A DNA stretch of 64,000 nucleotides from Paramacrobiotus metropolitanus (taxonomy: Eukaryota; Tardigrada; Eutardigrada; Parachela; Macrobiotidae), in assembly GCF_019649055.1 (NCBI RefSeq), contig NW_026570387.1, positions 1 to 64,000 on the forward strand, written 5' to 3'. The position numbers were made by a program, and so were the translations under genes. Shown here in pieces: positions 1 to 10,154 of this stretch. The notes under the pieces were generated by a model. The model saw only the letters and a program-made list of their open reading frames with translations, ran no database searches and was not told the DNA's origin. Position 1 is the first letter of the stretch. Every line of letters starts with the position of its first letter.

Positions 1-1857
1 CTGGGGTTTACCTGCTGCTTTACGCTGAGCAGCGGGGATCGCGCGCACCATCCAGTGGAGACCGGTTGCCAGTTTCAGCGGCACGTCACTGATTTGGATA
101 ACATCAGCATCAAATGTACACGAATGCATCTGGATGCCGACGGTGCATCCCCGATTGATTTTGGACGCTGTCGGATGTTTGCGCGAGTGGGAAGCGATAC
201 GGTCAGCTTTGTCTGCGCCGAACTGCACGGTGACGCGGACGGGTCCAGCATGGTCTGGGATGTAGAGGGGCTGAAGGATGCGTGCAGAGGCAGCATCATA
301 TTGCAGCAAACAATGGACGACAAACTAAATACCGAAAATTATCGAATTGCAACGTCTGAACTTGGTCAGTACACGATGGGTCAGCAGTTGTAACATAACA
401 CCTTCGAAACTTTAAAATGAAAGCATACTGCTACCAGTATCGTTTGTTTAGTTTGTTTTGCAAGGTTTGCAGACATAACGCCTAGCGCAGTGATACACAA
501 GAGTAGACATATGTGATACACGCATTCACATAACCGGAAAATGGTACGTTGCAGATGCCTTAGAAATGGATATCGGTGCTCTTCCCCCTTTTATACTAAC
601 GCATATTCTGTTGAATCTGGACACCTTTACGCGCTCGCGGATGCGCTTGTAAGGCAAACTGCAGACGTCTAGAGTTGTTGCGCAAAATAACAAATTTGCC
701 GCTGGTGTTTGTTGCGGCTCACCTACACTACCTAATCTACCTTTTTTTGCTGCCTTTTATATCTTTAACAGGTGCCTCAGCTTCATTGCTTCTGTCTTTA
801 ACAGGGTATGTGTGCTGTGGCAAAGTATTTTGCAGGCCGACGCTGCCAGCCGCGACGTCATCCTCGACCTTCCCCACACCTGCCGAAAGCGCCCGTACTG
901 GGAAGAAGTGACTCTCCCATATTGCAATCGCAGGGAAAAGTTGCTTACCACCCTGAATGGTGCTGTCTCCCAGCATACGCACGGCCTGGCCTTCGTTAAC
1001 GTCGGCGCGGCAACAGATCAGCTTGACTTCATGAACCGGGACAATTTTCGGAAAGCAGTGCGACATTGCGTGCGGATTTTGCAACTGCGGGGCGTCCGCC
1101 TGCCGCTGCTCATTATCAAGAACGGCGAAGATATCGCGCGAAAGGCATGGTTTATGTTCCTGAAGATTCGCCGCAACAACGACACCGGGGAAAATACCTG
1201 CGAGGACCTGTCGTTTTTCATGTCCGTTTGCGACCAACTGATTTTGTTGAACTACACGGTGACGCTGCCGTCCATCTACCATCCGCTGATGGTGGAGATG
1301 ATCTGCCATGGGAACGGCGACCAAACATGGCTGACTGACGGCCACGAAGTTAAACCACGGGCGAACGACCAAAGTCAAAGAACGCGGCATACAACTCTCC
1401 TGTTCTTCTGCTGTGCCGGCGATCAAAATGTGGAGCAGCCGGCCAGCGAACCCGTCGAACCGGTGTACGTGAAAGTGGTTATTCCGTTCCTGCGCTTCCG
1501 CTGCACCGAGACCCCGGGCGAACACTGTCGCCGCTTCATGTCCGCGGTCAATGACCACTGTCCAGAGGTTAATCAGGGGGTGTACAAGAAGGTCACGGGG
1601 GTGCATGTGCGCTGGGTGCGGACGCTAGCTTACCCCGAACAATGGACCGGAATTCGACAGTTTCTTCAGGTGTAAGTAAAGTGAACGGAAACGCTATGAA
1701 CTTGGTTTGTAAGGGTTTTGGTTACATCGTCAGGTTCAGCGGTTGTTCCGCCGATGGCACGGCACAGCGATGGGATGATGCTGATCTGCGGAAAATAAAT
1801 GTTGCGGTGCTGAGCAGACTGGCGCTTCATATGCTGGATGGATACTTTGCCGACTAA
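1..1857 (+). CDS. Host gene copy A: Tudor-like/F-box-like protein, 5'-partial, four exons visible
   Basis: Exons by comparison with copies B and C: <1-364 (donor GTCAGT, phase 1), 555-648 (acceptor TTGCAG, donor GTAAGG, phase 2), 805-1671 (acceptor TTTAACAG, donor GTAAGT, phase 2) and 1734-1857, ending in TAA. Exon 1 is open from base 1, so the start lies outside the window. Exon 2 plus the start of exon 3 encodes an F-box-like stretch (LPPFILTHILLNLD, then MRLVCVLW), the usual SCF-adaptor signature; this suggests a substrate receptor of an SCF ubiquitin ligase, by inference only. The exon 3 product (about 290 aa) is shared by all copies and is unknown to me. All visible exons are open with consistent phases, so A is the best candidate for a working member. 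Small antisense and other-frame ORFs here are shadows. Confidence 0.7.
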
Positions 1858-2052
1858 AACATACTTGCTTCTGAGTTTGTGGCCGTAAAATACGCACCTG
1901 ACCACAACGCAAAACGCCTATATCAGTAACCAGCTTTTTCTGTGTTTGATCAATAGTGGTTTTCTGTGCTTACGTCATTACACTAATTACAGGAACGTTG
2001 CATCTTCCATGTAATCTTTGTCCGCCTGTAACGACGATTTGCTGCATAGTAG
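1858..2052. other. 3' flank of copy A
   Basis: AT-rich sequence after the copy A stop codon, probably 3' UTR and spacer. I see no clear polyadenylation signal and no conserved coding potential. Confidence 0.3.
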
Positions 2053-3319
2053 AAAGGATGCGCAGAGTCAAAACGCGGACTTACTTACAACGTTTTTTAC
2101 CCTTGACATACAGACATCGAACGCAAAACCGCGCCCGTTTATACGTCTTGCATGTAAGTATGTACGGGCTAAACTCGACCGCATGCGCACAACTGCCATG
2201 ACATACAGACTGACAGTATGCGTGCAGACATTCTACATTGTATTACAACTTTTCTGAATATTACAACAACTTAAATGCCATATAACCTGTTAAAAAGCAT
2301 CAAAACAAGCTGCGCTTGGGAATTGCTATGCATTATTGTTTTTAGAAAGATAAATAAAAAGGCTGCGGTTAATATTTAATAATTCTTCTGGGTAGCCAGA
2401 TCAAAGCGGGAACCCGCCACATGGTTAGGCAAGTATACAATTTTTTTCATAAAATACAGACGAAAAATTGGAAATAAGTGTATGCGACCAACAAATTAAT
2501 CAATTTCTGACTTACCATAAGAGGCTGTCCAGCAGTATTAATCGTAGTGGGGCAATAAATCAGATTAAAAATTAAACACAGACCTGGGTGTACTGTTAAC
2601 AGCACCAGCAGCTGGGTAGCCAGCGCGCAGGGTTCCCTGCGATACGACGGCAGTAATACATGACGAGTATACCACAAATTGTTAAAGACAGCCACAAGGA
2701 TCTGTGAACCTTTTGGCAAGTCGGAATCAATTTGTAATACGCTAGTCAATGAGATCAAAAGTATTCTAAGCAGTAATCAGGCAACAAGCGATCAGTAAAC
2801 GGGGGCACACTTGGCCAGGCACTAATTTTGCGCAGTCTAATCTGGATTCCCAGAATGCAGCATCCCTGCACTATTGATACACCAGTAATGCCAAAAAGAT
2901 TATCAGTTTTTACACTTCAAATTTCAAAAACAAACAAGGCAAGAACCGAAAACTCAAAAAAAGATATAAAACCCTATGTTTTTATCGTTTAACCGTCGCC
3001 GTAAGCTCAGAGTATAGAGAAACGATCACGTGGTTTTGAATTTGCTATTGGCAGTGGGCAGCCTCGATCTAACCTAGAATGCTGACCCACCAATCAGAAT
3101 CGGAAACGCGAAGTTTGTAAGTAACTGGGCGTCGCTTAGACCCGTTACAAGGTACGCCCATCTTCGTAACGGTTTTCGTCGACGCCCACCGACAGACATC
3201 GAGCGAAAAGCGACTTACAACGAAGCCCAGCCAATTGGAACTTGGTACGCCTATTTCTCGCTTCGATGTAAGTCGCTGATGCTCGATGTAAGTCCGCGTT
3301 TTGACTCTGCGCATCCTTT
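2053..3319. mobile_element. 1.27-kb non-autonomous element with 32-bp terminal inverted repeats
   Basis: Bases 2053-2084 (beginning AAAGGATGCGCAGAG) recur as a perfect reverse complement at 3288-3319. Subterminal copies of an ACTTACATCGA-like word cluster near the right end (about 3220-3290). The 1.2 kb between has no transposase-like ORF, so this looks like a MITE-type or internally deleted DNA transposon. I see no convincing target duplication: the flanks are GTAG and AAAG. The superfamily is not assignable from what is visible. Confidence 0.6.
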
Positions 3320-3365
3320 AAAGTCTCTTAACCGCATCTGCTTGCGACACTTGCTGGGCCTATAT

Positions 3366-3578
3366 TACTGTACTGACACCCTGCACTCGGAGAAAGTTTT
3401 AGCTGTGCAGCCACGCGTACGTTGTACGACTGCGTTCACTGCTCACATACACGGCTTGCAACTGCATGCAGACTGCTGGCTATTGGCTGAACGCAATCGG
3501 CTTTAAATCCACCTGTCTACAGTACCGTGCTGCTCATACTTTACAAAATTTCTCCAAGTGCAGGGTGTCAGTACAGTA
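3366..3578. repeat. Fold-back repeat with arms of about 33-35 bp
   Basis: The left arm begins TACTGTACTGACACCCTG at 3366. Its near-perfect reverse complement ends at 3578. The 213-bp unit could fold into one long hairpin. There is no coding potential. It is probably a small MITE. The surrounding 3320-3920 stretch holds nothing else that I can identify. Confidence 0.55.
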
Positions 3579-3926
3579 CTTTACTGTTGCTTAATGGAGA
3601 TGTGGGCCATGTGGCGTCGAGGATGGTTCCAAATTCCAGTCCCCTTCTTCCGCACCGGTTGCATCCGGTTTCATTTTTCTCCGAATCGTTGCTAAAATCG
3701 CTCTCTGACAAGAAATACGCTAAATATCAAGGCTCATGGTGGAAAGTGAACACAAACTCGGTGTAAACAAATAGCTAAAACACAGGCTTACGGTGTTCTT
3801 CAGCCTGAAAGCAGATACAACAGATTCACCAAGCAGAGGCCACGGGCAGTTTATGCCAGGCGTGGCATGCCTGCCAGGTTATTCATTCATTACCATGCTT
3901 CGCATTGCTGAATGAGTTTAATGAGT

Positions 3927-5135
3927 TGCCGCGTTTTCTCTGAATATGAAGCTATCATGCGAACCACGATGACTACCCGTGTTGGCGCCAAGCATCGTTG
4001 CCCGTCAGTAGAGGAGGCATTGGCATCCGCCGATCGGAGGAATTATCTCTCCCAGCCTATTTGGCTTCGATTCACTCTGTTTCCGGCTTGGTGTCAGCGC
4101 TGCTTCCTACACACAGGCACTTGTTAGTACCGAAGCCCAAGATTTATGGAAGTAAAGGCCGCTCAAGCAGAAATTCCCGAATCTGCTTTCCGAAAAGTCG
4201 CAGAAAGCATGGGATTTACACTCTTTGTAATGTCTCATTAGCCGCTTTGTTAAACGTCTTTCAGAACGATGATGTCAACAAAGCCCGCCTACTCGCTCAG
4301 TCCAAACCTGAGGCCGGCATCTGGTTGAACGCGCTGCCGTCGGCCCACATCGGAAACTTGCTCGACGACGACACCCTAAAGATCAGCGTCGGGCTTCGCT
4401 TGGGCGCTAAAATCTGTGAGCCACACCAGTGCCATAACTGCCATAGACCTGTGGATGGCTACGGACATCACGGGCTGTCATGCACCTTCTCTGCGGGTAG
4501 ACATCCACGTCACGGTGGCTCGAACAACATCGTTTGCCGTGGGCTGGTGTCAGCTGGTGTGCCTGCCAAACTGGAACCTCGGGGAACATCCCACACGTCG
4601 GCTCGTCGTCCCGACGGCTGCACAACTTTCGCCTGGAAGCGCGGCATGTGTCTTGCTTGGGACGTGACATGTGTAGACACGGTGGCGGTTTCCCATCTCA
4701 AAGCCACCTCCACATGTGCGGGAGCGGCAGCGATACAAGCCGAAGAGAAGAAATCGAGATTGTATTCCTACCTGGTCGGCCGTTACATTTTCGCGTATCT
4801 ATCGCTTTTGAAACGATGGGACCATAGGGGACCCTCTGCTGTGCCATTGTCAAAGAATTGGGCAAAGACTGCTGCTACATACCGGGGAGTTCGCTCACAC
4901 GAATTTTGCGCCAACGATTGTCGCTTGAAATTCAAAGAGGAACGCGGCATCTGTACTCGGACCGTTGGTGATGTGGATAAATTAAATGAGTTACCTGTTG
5001 TAACTCTTACTTGTATTACTCTAATATGTTTTGATACATTACGTCTTGTGTTCGATTTGACCAATAAAGATGTAATACAGCTATCATGGTGTGAGCGGAG
5101 AAGCGGCTCACGTACAGCGACAAAATCTTTCAAAT
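3927..5135 (+). pseudogene. 5'-truncated non-LTR retrotransposon fragment (end of RT through REL endonuclease)
   Basis: The translation aligns with the C-terminal half of the minus-strand element at 54381-57251: SRGGIGIRRSEELSLPAY matches the GRGGLGIRRAEELALSAF block. Next comes a zinc-binding CHNC...DGYGHHGLSC motif, then RRPDG...AWDVTCVDT, which corresponds to the PDG/WDAT active-site region of a restriction-like endonuclease. Frameshifts occur near 4000, and near 4785 where the FETMG block moves to another frame. All of the N-terminal part and RT motifs A-C are missing. This is the typical 5' truncation left by target-primed reverse transcription. It belongs to the same family as the 54-57 kb copy but is clearly diverged. 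Confidence 0.8.
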
Positions 5136-5151
5136 AATTCCAACGTATTGC

Positions 5152-5283
5152 GCCGTGGTGCAGTGGTACTGCCTACGCGGATCTAACGACGTAGCCGGGG
5201 TTCGATTCCCCCATTGGCGCCTTTTTCGGAGTGTCCTGATTGTGGTAGACATTACTGATTAAACAAACAAACGAACAAACAAA
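5152..5283 (+). repeat. tRNA-derived SINE-like unit or tRNA pseudogene
   Basis: Polymerase III promoter boxes are visible: an A-box-like TGGTGCAGTGG and a perfect B box GGTTCGATTCC. The ends GCGCC and GGCGC pair as an acceptor stem. The anticodon region gives CTACG/CGTAG around a 12-nt loop instead of 7, so this is not a normal tRNA. A non-tRNA body and an (AAAC)n-type tail at about 5261-5282 fit a short SINE. It begins 16 bp after the truncated non-LTR fragment, which may mean that both used related insertion sites. Confidence 0.5.
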
Positions 5284-7199
5284 AGCCAGTATACATGACG
5301 ACATACCTGCGCTAATAAAACGATCGAATTTAAATATTAAAAAAACATCCAAAATCGTTAAAACCACTCGTCGCCTTCGGACGTGCGGGCAGTGTACCAA
5401 AGACAGCTGCTGCATTTTCACAGACTACAGCTAGACTGAAACGTTGTCTTAAAAAGGCGGTAGATCGCGGTTTTATCTTAAGATTTTACCGCGCTATGCA
5501 ACCATCCTATCAAAAGATAAATAAATCCCGGTGTGCCTGTAGTAAAACATGATTAGCGAAGGCAGAATATCCAGGATGCTTACACAATATACATACCTAA
5601 CTAAGAACGCGCCAGCAGTTAACCGCATAGGGAGAAAAAGACCTGAAAAAAAAGCTACACTTAAAAAGCTAATTAAGTAACATAACGGCCACATCGGGCA
5701 GTAAGATGCAACGATATCAGTAAAGGCTGTAAAGTGACTTCGGCGATCCATAAAAAACGGCTTCTGCACAACAGTAAACGGTGCTGCGTCTGTACGGTGG
5801 CGGTGGAAGATTTGATAACATCACGCAGGAAACGGCCAGTGCCGACTAAGTTAGGATATCATTTGCGTCTTGTTTTCTTTATGGATACAGAATACTGTGC
5901 GTTCTATTGATTTTCAAGTTCGAAATCACCTAATTCAGTATCCACAGGTCACACAACATTTCGTAACCATCATAAGCAGGGCGCTATCCACTGGAAACCG
6001 AGAAACGGCTAGTAGACTACCATAAAAGAATGTGCTTTCATACTAATAAAAGCACTACGTAAAATAAAACTAACAGCAATGCAAATTATTTTACAGTAAA
6101 GAACGGTGGTCAGCATGTATTGTACAAAACGTTTAGTCCACTTTAAAGCTGTCCAATCGACACGGTCCAAACTGGAACAAAAAGCAGCGATGTTCGAGTA
6201 CGACTCCACGGGAATTTTAATTTCGTTCCGAAGCTGCACCATAAGGAATGCGAAGCTCCTTTCACTTAGGAATGTTCGGCCATCCGAAGAGACTGTCCTC
6301 GTAGAGTCGTAGGTTCCATTGCATAGGGATGCTCATCCAGGGCGGTTGCTTGACGGGTTCTGTCTGCAACACAATGGGAAACGGCATCAACTTTTCCTCG
6401 AAACTTGAAAAATTTTTCACCGTAGGGAACAAGATCAAATGCCAGCTTGCACATAAGAAGCAGTGACTTTTTAATGCGGCAAAACAACTTCAGATGTCGA
6501 AATAACTTCAGATAAAATTAATACTAATGCAGTCAGTGTGGTTTCATTGGTTAATCGCACGGCTTTAGCGCAACTGGGACGAGTTCGATCCCGTTTAACA
6601 CCGGTAGATTTCTGTTTAATCAGTAGATATCTTCAGTAACGATTCAGAAACTAATCAGCGGTGTTCTGAGTGTTCTCCTGTCGCAGGCGTACCCCTTCTT
6701 AGGCTCTGGAGTCTGGACTTTCTTACCTACTCAAACTGCGCACCGCAGCCAGGTTGCCTGCTACCCATGCACGCTCTGCCTCGATGCTCGCATGAGAAAG
6801 GCATTTTTATTCGAAAACGAATACAAAATCCACCGAAGTCTTTTCTTGAATTTGTTCAAGACTTATTAAGAGATAGGGCTGCACTTTCTAAAGTGTTCAC
6901 TGCTGTTGTCGGTTGAGTGGCCCATGAAATTCTGATGGTTTGAGAGTTAGTGCTCGTTTTTTCCATTGGCTGCCAATGAAAAATTACTGTTCTAAAATAA
7001 CTATCAGCGTATCGTTGCATCCCTGTGGGTCTTCAGCCTAGTTTGTATTTGTGCGAAATCTATTTCAGTTTTCCGTTTCGGGCTGGATTGCAAGTACTGT
7101 AAATCACATATTTACAAGTTGAGAGGTATAACCGATCTGTTACGGCTGTTGTGCTAAGCCTGATTATTAAACGCCCGCTGGCAATTGTGGATCATCACC
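5284..7199. other. Intergenic spacer upstream of host copy B
   Basis: No supported gene. Short ORFs here lack homology to anything else in the window. A weak tRNA-like B box (GAGTTCGATCCC) lies near 6588. The last part, up to 7199, presumably holds the copy B promoter, but I see no clear core-promoter element. Confidence 0.3.
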
Positions 7200-8332
7200 A
7201 TGAATGCGACAGCGCGATACTTTCGCCAGATGCACTCGGCTGCGCGGGAGTTCAACTACGGGAACACGGTGCTGGTGCAGCGTGATGACGGCCAATGGTG
7301 GCTAGGATACGTTCAGGACATTGACGGCGACCAATTTTTCGTCGACTTCGACTCCACCGTCGTCCAGGCCGAATGGATTCACTCCAGTCAACTCTGGCCA
7401 CACCGTTTTCTCCGCGGGAATATTACGTCCCATAAGGGCTGTGCGGTGCAGGTGGCGATGCGATTGGTAGATGGTGGGCCCATGGTCTTTCGTTCAGGCA
7501 CCGTCGTGGACTGTGTAGCCTGTGCATTCTGCGTTGTACGCCTGGATAATACTAGTAATGCCAATAATGTGGCCGGTGATCGCATCGTGCACAGAAATCA
7601 CTTGACGAAACAGCTCCCGTTATCCGAGGGTGGTGAGCCGAGTTTGTTCGGCCGGGTTAATGGGTTCCTGTACCGCAAGTACATCATCCAGTTGAACGCG
7701 GCGCCTGTGCTGCATGACGCGATTACGCTTTTGAAGTTTGTGCCTGGAAAATGTCAGTTGGTGTTAGGCAGCAGCGACGGTGTGTGCGATGCCAGTTGTC
7801 AGTTTGTGCGTCGCGTTCATACGGATGTCATTATGTTCCGCTGTAAGGGGGTACATCAACCGATGAACGTTGAGTATAATCTGGATACTGGTTGTCGGGT
7901 ATTTGTGCGAGCGGAGGGCAATACGGTCACCTTCATTGGTGCGGAAATGCACGGTGACGCCGCCGGACGCAGTATGGTGTGGAAGGAGGATGGTCTGAAA
8001 CGAGCATGTCAACAATACCTGGCCGAACTGGAATCGAAACCAGCAGAAACAGTTACCGAATATGACTCCAAAAACGGTATTTTGTATAAGGCGGAAGGGC
8101 ACATACTGCTCTAAATTTCATCACGGCAGTTCAGTTTTTATGTTATATGAGTGCCTCTTATAAATCTTATGCAGTTGTCTCTTACTTTAAAAGACCTGAT
8201 GGTTCAGACAGTTACAGGGTTGCTCTCATTTGCAGTTGGCGTTGAAGAAGCCAATTTGGCCGACCTGTCACATCCGATCGTGGCCTGTGTTCTGCTGCAT
8301 CTGGACGTCGTTACTCAACTGCGGATGAGCCG
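7200..8332 (+). CDS. Host gene copy B, exons 1 and 2 (Tudor-like and F-box-like); remainder displaced by retroelements
   Basis: Exon 1 is 7200-8076: ATG at 7200, homologous to the copy C start, with donor GTATTT in phase 1. Exon 2 is 8236-8332 (acceptor TTTGCAG, donor GTAAGT, phase 2). Residues about 15-65 (YGNTVLVQRDDGQWWLGY followed by DIDGD, FVDFDS and a SS.LWPH end) resemble a Tudor/Agenet barrel. A second similar segment follows around VAMRLVDGGPMVFRSGTVVD, and a third conserved block ends exon 1. Exon 2 encodes LSHPIVACVLLHLD, the F-box N-terminal half. The exon 1 reading frame also runs on into the intron to a TAA at 8112. The rest of the gene lies at 28447-28889 and 52386-52754, so copy B is almost certainly inactive. 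Confidence 0.7.
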
Positions 8333-8436
8333 GTAAGTCGACCATAAGTCTCGGAATTATTAATCCATTTTTTAGATTTTTCTCGTTCGTACCAGACCTG
8401 GCCCACGGGTTATGACAAATTCAACCACCACTAGAG

Positions 8437-8782
8437 TGTGAGCGGGGGTTCACTAGCGTTCACGTCCGCAACGCTACGCCACTGGATTACGTGTCTGTGT
8501 TGTGTCTCTTCTGATTGGCTTGAGTTGTGTTAGTGGGCGCGGCTTAGCACGTGCTGCACAGTGCTGCACACTGTTGAATAGGCTCTACGCTTTACGATCG
8601 AGCTGCGCCGATCACTTGTTGATTTCTGGTCTCCAGACTTTTCAATATTAAAAAGTCAGCGATTTACGGTTCGACGTTTTGTGTTTCCGCATAGTTCGCG
8701 ATCCAGATCGTATCGCTCACTTCCGCAGGATAGATTCTGTTTCTGTCTCTGTATCTGGATCACAGTTGGATCTAGCATTAGA
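8437..8782 (+). repeat. 5' LTR of element 1
   Basis: Starts TGTGAGC and ends CATTAGA directly before the PBS. It was delimited by alignment with the minus-strand LTR at 60548-60904, which shares long identical blocks (for example GTGGGCGCGGCTTAGCACGT). The promoter and R region should lie here. I see no strong TATA box or polyadenylation signal. The partner 3' LTR of this copy has been deleted. Confidence 0.8.
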
Positions 8783-8795
8783 TGGTAGCAGAGCC
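8783..8795 (+). promoter_or_regulatory. Primer-binding site, initiator tRNA-Met type
   Basis: TGGTAGCAGAG immediately after the LTR is complementary to the 3' end (CTCTGCTACCA) of animal initiator tRNA-Met. The 13-bp word is identical to that of element 2 at 29251. Confidence 0.75.
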
Positions 8796-10154
8796 GACAG
8801 CGGTTCTCTGAATTGATTTGATTTGATTTGCGTCAGGCATACTTGGCCTGTATTGGACGTGTTTCTGTGACCAGTAAGGCACAGGTCTGTACGGACAGCA
8901 AAGCGCACACCACAAGCGGTGCAATTCCCCCATCGGACGCGGATACCCAGCTTCGGTTTTCGGTACGGTATCTTCAGCGAAGAACCGTGCTGTTTCCTTA
9001 GCTGTGAAAGAGTTCAAGAGTTCAGTCGTCGGTGTTCCTCGGTGTAGAGTCTTTAGCGAAGACCTACACTGGTGTCACCGATACTCGGCAAGGATTCAGC
9101 GAATCCTAAGCCGTGGGCCACAGGCGGCGAAGCGCTAAAAGAGGCGCACGGACAAGGCAGATCAGACTCCTCCAAACTGGAGTAGAGCACCTACTGTTGC
9201 TACGGCACAGCCGGCACAGTAGCATACTGATAGCGCGAGGCACGCTACGGAACAGCGGCGACGCGGGAACAGAGTTGGAAGAAGAATTGGATCATCTGGA
9301 TCATTCTCCCCGTGGAACGGACGGACGTTGAACGGACGGACGGTTAACAGGTAGAAAAACCGTTATTAATTACGGGATTGGTTAGACGGTAAAATTATGA
9401 ATTTTCATTGGTCCTTACTGAGCTGAGCGTAAAAGTAGGTGGAGTTTTGCACACGGCGCGCATGTCTGGTCGTTGACCGTGACGTCAGGCTAATATAAAA
9501 ATTAAATGGAATAACGTGATTGGCCAGTTATCTGAGCTGCGATTGGTCGAAATTTGAACTGAATAATTTGAGCTAGCGAACCAATCAGAATGAAGTAAAC
9601 AACCCGAATGGGGATTTTCCGTTGAACTCAAGTCGTAATGGGAAATTTGATTTGAGACGAGATAATTGAGCGGGAAAGTGACCTTTTAACTTAAAATCGA
9701 GTTTGAAAGTGACCTTTAGTGGGTTCGAAAGGGACCTTTAAGTTCGAATTGAGTTCGAAGTAAATTGAGTTCGAAAGTGACCTTTAAGTGAAATCGAGTT
9801 TGGAAGTGACCTTTAAGATCCGAAAGTGACCTTTAACCAAGTTGAAATCGAGTCAAATAATGGTACAGTGATATCGGCAGCTGTAGAATTTTATTTGTAA
9901 ACGTGTTTCAAAGCGTAAAACGGTTTCGAAAGTTTTGTCTGAAAAGTGACCTTTAGGGCAAACCTATCGAACTTTTTATCGAAAAAGTGACCTTTAAACG
10001 GAACTTAGCCGAAATTTTTCAGTCGAAAAGTGACCTTTAACAGGGACTTAGAAAAATTTCGAAGTGTAAAGTGACCTTTAGGACACTTGAATAAACCATA
10101 CAATAACGCGTGCGTGAGAACAATTGGCAGGATTGTCCAAGTTATCCGATCACC
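8796..10154 (+). promoter_or_regulatory. Element 1 leader with clustered GTGACCTTT motifs
   Basis: Untranslated leader of about 1.36 kb between PBS and gag. Nine copies of GTGACCTTT, all in this orientation, lie between about 9676 and 10080, often in the context CGAAAGTGACCTTTAA. Upstream, around 9319-9349, are short GGACGGAC repeats. AACAG|GTAGAA at 9350/9351 is a candidate splice donor, matched in element 2 at 29831/29832. The leader probably also holds packaging signals. It has no conserved ORF before the gag ATG at 10155. Confidence 0.6.

Noticed and set aside
737-1606. Antisense ORF of 289 codons over copy A exon 3
   Set aside because: Shadow of the conserved sense exon; no homology elsewhere and no counterpart kept in copies B and C.
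5152-5221. Functional tRNA gene
   Set aside because: A and B boxes are good but the anticodon loop would be 12 nt and the acceptor and T stems have mismatches.
6551-6607. Second tRNA-like gene with a B box near 6588
   Set aside because: Acceptor ends pair poorly and no clear cloverleaf forms, so not listed as a feature.
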